The notes under the pieces were generated by a model. The model was given only the letters and a program-made list of their open reading frames with translations. It ran no database searches and was not told where the DNA came from. A stretch of DNA of 64,000 nucleotides from Rhynchonema sp. JSB1_4 (taxonomy: Eukaryota > Nematoda > Chromadorea > Monhysterida > Xyalidae): the NCBI GenBank assembly GCA_030248065.1, contig JASAMV010004258.1, positions 1 to 64,000 of the forward strand. Direction: 5' to 3'. Both the position numbers and the translations under genes were made by a program. Shown here in pieces: positions 10,838 to 23,100 of the stretch (position 1 is the stretch's first letter; every line of letters begins with the position of its first letter).

Positions 10838-11236
10838 ATAAATTAAAAATTCCAACAAACCAAAATCAAGAACTCAAAACAACTAAAATGGTTGGTCAAA
10901 GCCTTCCAGATATAAAGTAAGGCGTAAGACCTCCTTGATGGATAATTGTAGACTAAACCTAAAAAAAGAAAAAACCTGTCTTTATATACCATTTAAAGTT
11001 TCATGCATCACTCTATGTTCTGATCGGATGCAATTGGAGTGTATTATACAGCACAGCTAATTGTATCTCATTTTATTACATCATTGTTCTGTAGTTCGGC
11101 TTGTGTTCACACGAAGTATCTGTATTTGGTGCGTGCACCAATGTGTATCGGCATGCACACGTCCATTTTCTCGATTGATGTAGTCCATGTTGTCGTTGAT
11201 GAATGTGGTCATTGTGACCGTGGTCAGCTGGTTTGA

Positions 11237-12734
11237 TTTTTGAATTGATCAAAACGGTTTGATTATGAAAGCGGCCTTAGATCAAAACATACGTACTATG
11301 TGGGACACAGCTGTATGTGGGTACCATTTGCGACAGACAAGCCAGAGGGACATACCCTCGTGTTGCAGTATGCGCCTGTTTGACTGACAAAAGTGTCTAT
11401 GGTTACCGGTAACAAACCACTCACATCCTGTCCGTTTGACCACAAACATCCTTTTTGGTTGATTTCTTTTTTTATGAGGTGCCGGATTAACACATAGAAC
11501 CACCGTTTCTGTCAACTCTTTAGGCCCTATTTGTAGTCTTGTTGAAACATTAATGACTCTCCGAATGTTGAAAATCGAAAGTGCGCATTGTTTATCGATC
11601 GCAATCAACATACACGCATAGACGTAGACGGCAGGTTGGTTGATGCCACATGAATGATTATATAAGGCAAGTGGGTAAAAACCATTTGACGGCACGCGTC
11701 ACATTTCAACAGTTTTTATGGATGCCCACTCTTGATCATGGTGTGATTTTTTGGGATTTTGTAAGCTGACTTTAGCATCCGGAACGAAGCCAGATTAATT
11801 TTGGTCACAAAATCTGGTTACTTGTGTGTGAAGTTGTTCGAGGGTTAACTGCGGATTGTGATCCAAACTAGACAGATTGCCTGTTAAAAATTGACTATCC
11901 AAAAAGCGATATCGAACTTAGTGATCGGATCAGACCAGTTCTGTCTTGGTGACGTGACTTCTTTGAACTAAGGATATTAAAAAATTAGTGATGCCACTCA
12001 TTTCGACCAGCGTAAAATATGTTCGCCGACGTAAGATGAATAACTTTTAAGCTGGAGGAATTTAGTACTCCAGTAATCGGGGCATGCGCGGTAGCTTTTA
12101 CATGAACGGGGAGAGCCATATTTCCACTAGTTTGTTTGCGAGAGCAAACATTTTCAACTTGTGTTCTTAACATCCTTAATGCAAGAAGCACGTGTGACCA
12201 AGGCAAGTCACATCCTATCCGATCACCAAGCTTGATATCGCTCTATGTGTAAAGAGGGCACAGAATCTATTGTGTTGTTCTGATCTCCGTACATAGCGTG
12301 GTCAAAAAGTGCCTTTGCCAGGTTACGGATACTACATGTTGGAAATGCGATGTGAATGGTCTTCGACTAGGGAGTAAATTGGTACTGACTGACGGTTTTC
12401 GGACACGACGAATTTGAACAAGGGCTTAATTTTTGGTCCGGACTCTGGACATTCTGGAATCGACAATCTGGTCTCCTACTGGGGTAGTGCGCCCCGTCTG
12501 TAACTCCGCCCATGTAAAAACACCTCTGCCATAACTTTTCACTGACGTAATCTCACGCTTTTACCTCACATGGAGCCTGCGTGAAAGAGGGACATACCCG
12601 CGCGTTGCAGTATGCGTCTGTCTGACTGACGAAAGTGACTGCCGTGGGAATAACTAGCTCAAACGTCGTCCGATTTTATGTACTGTATATGCGCAAGCGA
12701 CCATGTGAGTAAAAATAAACATGCGGCCCAACAG
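11237..12734. other. Intergenic, short repeat pair only
   Basis: No gene was recognised. A segment of about 55 bp (GAGGGACATACCC..GTTGCAGTATGCG..CTGACTGAC) occurs at 11345-11400 and again at 12588-12640 in the same orientation. The longest frame, 11282-11695 on the minus strand, matches no known family. Confidence 0.5.
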
Positions 12735-13260
12735 GCACACCATGCACACGTGGTCCAAAAAGTACATGGCCCAAAACATACCTGGCCCAAAAGGTACCCG
12801 GTCCGAAATGTAACGTGGCCCAAAAAGCACCTGGCCAAAAAAGTAACATGGTCCAAAAAGTGCGGTGGCCCAAAAGGTTCCTGGCCCAAAAAGATACGGA
12901 ACCGTATACCTGGCCCAAAACGTTTACCTGGGCCACGAGGTACATGGCCCAAAAAGTACGCCATGCATATGTGGCCCAAAAAAGTACACCACACCATGAA
13001 CATGTGGCCCAAAACGTACCTGGCCCAAAAAGTACACCATGCACATGTGGCCCAAAAAGTACCTGGCCCAAAACGCACCTGACCCAAAAGGTACCTGGCC
13101 CAAAAAGTGCGCCATGTACATGAGGCCCAAAAAGTACCTGGCCCAAAAGGTGCGTGGCCCAGAAGGTTCCTGGTCCGAAACCTTATGTGGCCCAAAAAGT
13201 ACCTGGTCCGAAAAGTCACATGGCCCAAAAAGTACTGTGGCCCAAAAGGTTCACTGATCC
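12735..13260. repeat. Minisatellite, 16-18 bp unit TGGCCCAAAAAGTACC
   Basis: About 30 imperfect tandem units of TGGCCCAAAAaGTACC run head to tail, sometimes separated by CATGCACATG-like inserts. Variants include GGTCCGAAA. The long open frames across it on both strands are an artefact of repetition with few stops; their translations are repeated PKSTWP and FGPGTFW strings. Confidence 0.95.
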
Positions 13261-14063
13261 ATAACGATACCGAACCCAAATTTGCCCGGGGCCATCCTTG
13301 CAAGTTGTTTTTTTTTCAAAACCTATACAGTAGGTACTACTACTATTGTATACAATATGTTGTCCAGCTTTTTTTCAAAACCAATCGTTGGAAAATTACG
13401 GCGATTTGCACGATTCTCAAAAACCTGCCACAAACCTACATACCACTTTTTAAAGGTTTTTTTATTTTCGAAAGAAACAGGAACGCATTAGCAGCTTAGC
13501 ATAGATAATGATGCACGGCGTATCAAACATAAACATTGATATTCAGTAAAAATGAATAATGTACAAGCGCAAGACTAGAAATGCGACAGAAAACGTAATT
13601 GTGAAATGATAGGCAACTGAAATAGACAAATTACTAGACAGATACATTATAACAGAAAGGTATAATGCATCAAAATTAATTGATTGACTGAAATTGTGAT
13701 AGTTTTTAATTCCAATGCGCATTTGCAAGACGCGTCATGAAACAACATATGTAAAAACATGAATTTCACAACAGAATTTACATCAAGATGAACGATGAAA
13801 ATCAACGAAATAAAACAATGCAACACAAGTCTATCACGTCACAAAATTCTAAAAATGTTATGCAGTTATTTTTCGGAACGGATATATTAATGTAGTAGTA
13901 ATTGATGGAACCACAATATGGGTAGGTAGATTTCGTTAGACAAATTTAGAAGCTATATTTGAAAATTTATCTTCAGATAATATTTATAATAATAATTTTA
14001 TATCCACAACAATTCTTAATCTAATTTCTATGCACTTGGTAATACACAATTTGACACACTGAA
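13261..14063. other. A/T-rich stretch 3' of STOX, no gene
   Basis: A/T-rich sequence without recognisable coding content or repeats shared with the rest of the window. Confidence 0.5.
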
Positions 14064-14069
14064 TTTATT
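14064..14069 (-). terminator. Polyadenylation signal AATAAA of STOX
   Basis: AATAAA lies on the minus strand about 117 bp beyond the STOX stop codon at 14186 and is followed by a GTGTGT-containing stretch. This is a plausible cleavage and polyadenylation signal. Confidence 0.6.
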
Positions 14070-14185
14070 TGTGGCCAGCACCAAACTTCGTGCTCGGAAT
14101 GGATAAAACCGGTCTACGCGAACCAATTCAGCCCCATCCGATCACCAAGCTCAACACCGGCCGAATATTCCACATCATTCAGCTC

Positions 14186-17100
14186 TCAAACAGCCGAAAT
14201 ATAAGTTGGAGCGAGTTTGGCCACCGGTCGGCCATGAGTGGCCACCAATTGGTAGTCGGTCGATATCGGTTCCGGATCTTTTTCATCGATTCGCATTCGC
14301 GCCAATCGACTCTGTTCGGGTGTGAGGGACAGATTGGTGATGTTCTCGAACTGCGTGGTGCTCGTCTGGTTCGCTGCTTGGTTCATATTCTCGTACGTGC
14401 GGTCGTGGCGCAATGAACCTGTCGCCGACTGTTCGCTAATTGGTGGAATGCGACACTTTTGCTGTTGTTTCTTGTCCAGATTGATGTAGGTGTGATCGAG
14501 ACTTGTGTGATGCAGATGGGCCTCGATCTGATGTCCCTCGCTACCCGACCACGACGAGTATTTGTTGGAATTTGAGGAACCCGATGACATCTCGGTCACT
14601 TGGGGACTTGTGGACAGAGCAGAGTCACCACACGACTCGGGACGCAATTGGGTACCACCACTGCTGCTGGGGGCTGCAGCACTGGATGACTGGTGCTCAC
14701 ACCCACTCACTCCTCCACCCGCGGGTTGACCAATGTTCGTGTCGGATTGGTGATGGGACTCGGCCAGCTCTGATGGCGGTTCGACCAAGGTGGATTGCAC
14801 CAGGACCATCTCTTCGTGTTGGTATTCGGCACCTAGCGTTGGGGTCGAGGTGCGACCTGCAGGCGAAATGGTGAAACACTGATGAGGTATGTATACATGT
14901 ATGAGATTGCAGGATAAGTGGACCGAATTATGTGGACTGTAGTGAACATAGGGTGGTCGGCATTCTGATTTAATTAACTGGAACTTGGCATAAACTCGAC
15001 GTTACGTGTACTGTATCTGCTCATCTGATTTTGACCAGCGTAAAAGTTGTTTAAAAATCATTCGAAAACAACTACGCTATGCTGCTCTTCCAAGTATGAT
15101 CAATTCGCAAGCATCGTGCGGCGGCCAAATTTGATTGCTGTCCCGTGTTCCGCATCGGATGGCCAAAAAACTCGAATAAATATTATACCATAAACTACAA
15201 CTGACCTCCCCCACTGCCGGCAGCATCCAAAGTGTGATCCAACAAGGTGGTGTTGTCCATCGTGTGTCCATGCGAGCATCGCCGTACAACCGGGGTACGT
15301 TCAAGGGGGTCGTCCTCATCATCGGTGCTGGGTGGCACACGCTCCGACACCGGTAGTTGGTCGATTGGCACCTGTGGGGTTACGGTAATGTATGTTTACG
15401 GTAACGGCTTGGTGATTATTGTGAAGCGAATTATGAATGTTTGTATTTGTGCGGCATTAAATGCACTTCCAGTATGATGGCATCAAACTTGGTGATCCCT
15501 GGTCGGAACTGTCATCATGGTCACGCGACTTTTTCAATTGATTCATGTTAACTCGAAGTTCTCCAACCAATACCAGCGTAAAAACTGTTCTCATGCAATT
15601 TATAAGCCACTGATATTTTGGTCTGAGCGAGAACGGTCAGTTCACCTCGAAAAAATCCGAAAAGTCACGTGAACAAAGCAGCTCCGATCGGGTTCGGTCC
15701 CATCGGAACACCACATCGGTCAACTTTGACAACGTGTTCTATGAAAACCAGCCGTAAAGTATGTAATGTGTACGTATGCATGTACCTGCAACGTAGGTGT
15801 CTTATTGGCCTGGTCGTGTTGTCTGTGTTTCCTGTGTTTACGTCTGGCCTGTCGCTGTTTGTGTTGTCGGTGTTTGCTGCTTGCTGCGTCCGAGTACATT
15901 ATGCCCTCCAACTCCGCGTAGCCCGGGATCAGACTTGGCGGGTCGACCGGACCCAAGTACTGTAGACATTCGCTTGATGACGACAGGTACTTGCTGAACC
16001 GGTGCGCTATGATCTGTTCGCGTGATCGGGCTGGCTGATGTTTCAACGGGGTCGTGCCCCCGACTAGGTTCTCCGGGAACATGCAGAAACGTTGGGTGTT
16101 GGTGTTGGTGGTGGTGGGCTGAATCAAAGCCTGGGGCTGACGACGCACGTCCTTCGAGTGCCGTTTGGACTGAAACGAGGAATAAAGTCTAGACTTTTGT
16201 TGTTGGGAAATCGCGAAGAAATATTTTTGCACTATTGGAAGTCCCTGACAACAGGTCACAGTAAACACTTTTTAAGCTTTTGATTCACGCTCGAGTACGA
16301 TACGAATTTGAAAGCACAGTGTTATCTGCCGCCATCAGAATTGTCACCAGTGTCACTCCAACAAAAATTCTGACAACTCGCACCTCATGGTCCTTCTTCG
16401 TCCGTGTTGTTTTTCGCCACGCGTCCGTATCCTGCACTGACATTCGATTGACTTCGAGGTACCGAGGATCGTGTAGCCATTCCTGCGGAGGGAATTGTGC
16501 CGAAAACGTGCCCAATTCTGTGGCTGGTTGGCTGCTGGTCTGAGCCCGGTTACTCGGTTGTTGTTGTTGTTGCCTTGACGATTCAGGGTTGCTTGCTTGA
16601 TGACCGCTAATGGCCGAATCGATTGTTGCCGACTTGCGCATTCGACCGGCCGGGTCACGTGACCGAGACTTGGCAGTTGGCCAGCCACCCGTCCGATCTC
16701 CCTTGTTGAACAGACGCGCGAAGAAACCTTGCTTCTCTGCAAATAAGAGTTTAAAGTTTAGTTTTTAACCATGCACTTTTGTATTTGTGACTGTGTTTAC
16801 GGACCATGCGTTACCATGTAGTTTTATCTCTGTGTCCCTTTCCTTTTCACACGCCTACATGAGCTCAAACTTTCCGGCTGAACTTTCCCAGTGCGCTTCT
16901 GTCCCAAGATCGCACTTGTAAGTGTGCTTTGTAAATAAATCAATCAAGGGCCACCCAAGAAATTGGTCAAGTTGATAAGATCAGTCAATGTGCGCGTATG
17001 AGTAAAAAGCATGCCGCCTGAAAGGTACAAATTAATGCGCATTAGCGCCCTCTGAGTATTTATGGTGTGTTTGTTGACTTTTTGAAGTTCAAATAGATTA

Positions 17101-20100
17101 CCGCACTGACTTGTATGTACATACATACATGGGAAAAGTTTAAAAGTTGGTGTAAAAAGATTTTATCTGTACCTTTATTCAATTTGCTCTTCACCATGGG
17201 CAGCTGCAAATCATCGGTCCCGGTCTGCGTCTCAACCATGTTCGGTTTGTTGCCTGATTTTTCAGGGGGACGATTGATGGCAGGCGCATCGATCACGCTG
17301 GCGCCCGTCTGGCATTCGCGTGAGCACATTTCTTGGGAACTAAACACCAGAAAGATCAACTGATTAAATCAAGTCGGATCTGGTTTTTATTGAGGGAAAT
17401 GTGGGATGCACATTGGCGCTCTAGGTATACCATAGGTGTCCATGTGAAAACACTTATCACACTCTCAGCATCTAGTGCCCACGGATGAGATATCAAAAAC
17501 CTGTGATTGGAATTGGAACAAATTCGTGCGAACACTGATCAAAATCAAGTCATCATAAGACATCCATCTCTTAACCGACCTCGACGGTTTCGCAGTGTTG
17601 ACCTGCATGTAGTACGGGGCGGCGTCACTTCGCCACAACTGCGACGGTGCTGCCCCGGGGTGCATCATAAATGGCGCCCCACCACCGGTCTGGTAGTGGT
17701 ACATGAGCATGGTTGTCGGTGTGGCGACAAAGTAGTGCTCACCCGTGCAGTACAACTTGCCGTCTGACACCAGGGCTGCCAGCGTCCCAAATAGTACGTC
17801 CTGAAATGATAGGTATACGGTAACTTGAGTGATTGAGCTGGATCGGTCCCCTTTCGTGCATTGACTTGTGATCATGCCATTTGATGGCACCTACCGTAAC
17901 CCAATATTTGAATGTGTACAATACGTGTGATAATTAGCCCAGAATGTTATTGTATTGATCCAATACACACAAGGGTGACGTCTAATTATAGCGCGATCAG
18001 ATCTGCTTCTTCCAGATTCAAATTTATTATTTTCTTTGTGCTTCCGAGGTCAGCCAGATAGAAATGAGCATGCGCGTGCTTTTAGTGCTGCCAGTGTTGC
18101 GTGAGCGCAAGATGCGTTGCTTTTTGGGCCGCACAATACTGGGAATGGATGGAAATTTCGTGACCACCCTTTGTGCATCGGTTAATTAGATATCTCAGCA
18201 GTTATGGACCCCACAATGCATAATCTTGACCTTGCACATAATTACAGTAATATCGCACTTCCACTTTCTTTCTCATGCGAGTTTGTCAGATGCCAATCTC
18301 TTTGATCACTGTAATTTTTTGCTCAATCTAAGAACACAATAAAGCTCATTCATTCAAACTCCCACGAAATTCAATATGGTTCACTCATCTGGGACCGCGC
18401 GAATGTTTTCATTGACATAATTATAAACAAAATGATGCAAGTTGGGATCCTGAGATGCGCAGTTGTCGAAATTTGAGCCCCGCGCAGTTTGACAGGCCCT
18501 TGAACTATAAACATATATCGATATTTATATAGTTGACCGTAGTGTGCACATTCTCACCCATCGGGTTTAATTTCATTATTACATCGAAAATTCCAGCCTG
18601 GGTACGTGACCCGCCACAGGGGGCAAAAAGGATCGGTAGGTATATGGATACGTTTGATTGCATGCATGTGTACCTATGCAAATGTATGGTGGTATCGCGG
18701 TTTTCATTACATGAAGCCACTCCCTGTTTTGGCCTTCAGCGTGCACCATTTGGAAGGCAAAAGTGGCAAAACCTTTGCCTGTTCCTACCGTGCAATTACA
18801 CCCCACCCCAAGTCACAGTTTCAGAGGTATGGCACAGGTAGCGAATGCGCAGATGTTCCCGTGCTGCCATAAACCAAGAAAATGTCGGCGCCACACAAAG
18901 TCACGGGCTTGCGCAATTTTATCAGGTTTGCTCCTCACATACAACTGTTGCTTGCTACTGTAAGCCAGGAGGCCCCTATACTGTTATATGTATAAAGGTG
19001 TGTGTGTGCTTCATATACAAACGCATACCGTTTTGGCATCACATCACATGTGGACTCAGAGGTCTGGACTGAGTTCAGAGGCCTTCTTCTTGCTGACTCA
19101 GCCAGAATCTAATAAAAAAAACAAACGGCAAACCCCGGGCAGAAATAAGAAAAGCGCATAAAAGCAAACGCACAATCTGCCGAACAAAGTATGGTCTTTG
19201 ATCAACCGCGCTTTGAACGTGTTTTCGCTTAATGTGCTGCACATTGCACCCACACATTGCATCTAAAGGAGACTGGTCGGTTCTCAATTTAAAGCCAGAT
19301 TCCCACAGTTGCGCATGCGCATACATTATCACCCCGTCCCCATTTTATGGACCAAAGAAGAAAATTAAACCAACACAGTCACTGACCATCAGACAGACAG
19401 TCATAAGCAAATGTGATGCATTGAAAAACTTGATTTTTTGGCGCGTCACGCAAGCATTTTCGAAACTGAATACATTTAGGTAAGCCAGGTTCATCTGATG
19501 TTTATGGACACGCACCATATTTTGCTTACAAAACCGGGCGTTCAAGATGTGAAAAGAAAAAAGACGCCTGTTTTTTAGTTCATCTTCTCCCCATCATCGT
19601 GTAACTGACAGACGACTGCGTGATGTCGTTTTTGCCAAATGCGTGAAACGCGCCACATTATTATTCGAGACAGTATTTTGCATAAGTAATGGGATTGGTA
19701 ATGCTGTGGGTTAGAACATGTTGGACTAAGGTACACCACCACACGGGGCCCACATGTCCAACACAACTAATACAATGTGGTCCAACATCAAATGTGCCCC
19801 GTCTAAATGCATCCAGATGAACGATCGAGTGTCATAATCGGCGTTGTGAGTCATTTGTAAGACATCTGGTATTTATCGACTATCGGTTCATCTTTTATTT
19901 ATATTTTTAATGTGCTCTAAAGCGAACACACAGGTGAAAACGTGGACGAAAACTTTATAAAAACGCACGCACGCACACATGTTCTGCTGGTTTGCAAAGT
20001 GCGTCAGCTGTCGGAACGCCACAAAACTGACCCAGCACGAAATTTTTGAAAATTCTCAATGATTCTAACTTTATTCGGCACAAATCTGGCGGTAATGTAT

Positions 20101-23100
20101 GTTTTTATACAAACTCCCTTTGTTTCTGCCCAACAGCTTTTTGACGATGTGTCAAGATGACCAGTTAATCTGACGCCTCTACAACAGTCCAAAATGTGCT
20201 AGACCCTAATTTTTTGTGACAAAAACCAAACCCTCCGCAGAATTAATTTGAATTTTTTTAAAAAGAAATGAATGATCGCACCTGTCTGGGTATGGCCATT
20301 CCGTGGTATTCGCGTTGCAAATGGACGCGAATTGAATCCAACGTTGCGGGTCGGCCCATACGATTCAGATTCGAGATCACCACGCACAATGCCTCGGGCA
20401 GCGGGATGAACTGGGTCTGGGGCACCTCGTGCATTTCGATACCGCCGATGTCGCCTGAAATGTAAAGGGGAGACTATAATTTGTGGATATAATGCTCAAG
20501 TGCGCAGACCTGGGCCCAAAGCATGAGCCTACCCCCAGTCATAGTCCAAGCTGCAGTACCGCTGGGAGGACGCTAGCACAGGAATAACAGACACAAAAAA
20601 ACATGACTGCAATGATACTGCACCTGCAGTTGGACTTGATTAGTACGACCATTTTTGGACTCTAGAAAGTGCCAATTTCTGCCACATCATTCATTCGATA
20701 ATTTATTACCCCTCATTCCAGCATGATGCATTGGTGCCGCATTCTGTCCTTAATTCGGTCACAATCTTAATCTAGCCTTGAAACTTTATCCGAAACAGAT
20801 GTTTTTTTGTAAATCAAGCGTCACGTTCGCTACAGTCCAATCCATTCGCTTTGGATATGAACTTGAGATCGGGCTTATCTGGCAGGTGTTGTTTAGTCTG
20901 GCGATGTCATGTCTGAAGATTCAATGCTCGGATAACGTAATCAACAGGTCAAGCAGGGCCTTCCCATACACAGGTGTGCACGGTACGCATGACCCGCAAT
21001 TCGCGCAGCGAAGCCGAAGGATTAGATTACGAATTATTTTTGAAAAGTCCCCATTATATATGTGAATAGGCATGACTAAGAAGACGCGTGCTTGCGGAAG
21101 GCGGCACATGCCACTTTGAATGGAAGCACAAATACAAAAGTGGTGATCATGCTGCTCTCGTCAAAAGTGCATTCGATTGGAACCCGATAGGATTAGACGT
21201 CAACCTGGTTCGGGAGGATTGTAACCCGAGATAAGACTGTTGTCCATTGTGCAATCCGTAATGCGCATCTACAGTACCCTGGTAGTACAAAGGCGGCATG
21301 TGCACGCAGCTAATAGTGTTGCGTGGTCACGAGGCTCTAATTTAGCTCCCCACCGACACGCATTATTGTTTGTGCGCGAGCGTAAAGTGCTCCGCCGCCA
21401 TAAAGGTGCATACAGTAGCAATAGCTCGCTTCAATAATGTGGACTTTTCATGTTCATTTTTGGCACGACACACACGATGGCTGTTGTCTGATTGTGTTTC
21501 ACTTTTACGCACCCCTCGTGCGTGTGCCTTCATCTGAAGTGATGGGGCATGGATATACAAAAAGAACACCGCTACTTCACCGCACCATCTCTCAGACTGC
21601 TCATGTGCACTTCAACTTTGACTGCGTGTGCGCATGTGTTTGACAAGATGATGTTTCATTCCAACATGGGACAAAAATGCATACTCACACTATTTCAAAT
21701 GCACCATCACAGATTTGTTAAAACAATTGCCCAGCTTGTCCCCCAGTTCAATCGCAGACGTTTCTTGTCTCATGTTCTTCCGTGATGAGAGGGCCCGATC
21801 GTTAACCCGAAATTGGGAGTGGGCTAACTGTACCATAAACGCAGACAGGCACACAGAAAAGAAGTGCACATCGGCCAACAACGATTGTGTCTGCGCGTCT
21901 GAATGCAAATCACAATTCAGCACTCGGGGTCGCGGCCGTTTTGGTGCAGTCCCGGTTTCAAACATGGAGTTCCGGTTCTGCGCATGGCCCCATGTGCGCC
22001 AAGTTGGTGCTTGAAAATGCGAGATGGTTCCCGATTTCTGAACATTAATCCGTAATCGTGTTAATTTCCGCCAGAGTAAACATCCACAAGTGGGTGGGCT
22101 CCGGAGGAGGACGATATTGCCTCTTTTTATAGGTGCACCATGCCCTACTCAACGATCTCTCCCTGCCCTGTTATATTGTCTTCTTCTTGTGTGCCCGGGT
22201 TTATTTTTGGGGCGCTTCCGAAAGATGTTATTTTCCGATGCGGGTGCTGCTGTATTGTATATTTTATGCTGAGACTCCATAAAAGGCAACGTGCCACTGT
22301 GATTATCTTTGCACTTCAAGTGTCCGGACCGATAGAGTGAAAGCAGACGACCGCACTTGAAATTAGGTGGACCCCAAAAACACTAGGCAAGCAGCAGCAG
22401 GACTGTACAGTTTTTTCCGGTAGTCGCTTCTGGTTATATTTTTTCAAGGGTATGAACCACAACGAACAGTAGGAACACCGCAGTTTTTGTGTTCCGTTTC
22501 ACGGATTAACACCAGGCAGAACAAACGGTAACAGAGTGTATGATTCAGATGTGGCCGCAAGCTGAAAACGTTCTCGCACAAGACAATACACCACCACATT
22601 TGTCGATCCGTGCGAAAACCGCAGTTTTCTCCGATTTCGATGAGTGATCGAGAATTGCGAACGTTGTTTGTGAATGATGGCAGCCCTCGCACAAAACACA
22701 CTGTATGCGCACCCATTTTTTGCTGGTTTTGCTCTGACACGTTTGTCCCTTTATACAGTTTTTTTCTGCTGGGCTGGTTGAAAAATGATAAATTCGGTTA
22801 CCCGGTTTGCTTATCGACATTTTCGATGTCCCAACCCGACCATACGACCCAGCAACAACATACAAAACTTAACCCAATCTGGCAGAATGCTGTTTTTGGG
22901 ATCCCTTCGGAGGCCCGGCACCGGCTGACAGTTTCGGAAATCACCAGGACGAAATATCACGAAAAGCTTGGACAAGATTCAAAGATGAAAAAACCAGTTC
23001 AATTACACCAAAAAAGCAGAAGCTCCAGAATTGGCCAGTAATATGGCATGGCTAAGCTTCGACAATTTTTTTAGTACTCTAATATTACAGCAAAAATAAG

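Larger units (their letters stand above)
10444..11236 (-). pseudogene. Third, decayed copy of the gene X 3' region
   Basis: 10444-10530 matches about 6650-6740 (GAATTTTATTGCA..AAGGGTTGCA..GGCAGCACGTTT), and 10985-11236 matches about 6755-6965 including exon G. The order and orientation are those of the right arm. Exon G is frameshifted and heavily substituted. A MITE and a perfect palindrome now sit between the two parts. Divergence is much greater than between the two arms, so this is an older duplicate. Confidence 0.75.

Noticed and set aside
11282..11695. A 137-codon minus-strand frame
   Set aside because: No family features or splice partners, and it contains a small repeat also found at 12.6 kb.
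12659..13303. A 214-codon minus-strand frame and several plus-strand frames
   Set aside because: They lie wholly within the minisatellite; the translations are repeats of the unit and have no start context or splice support.
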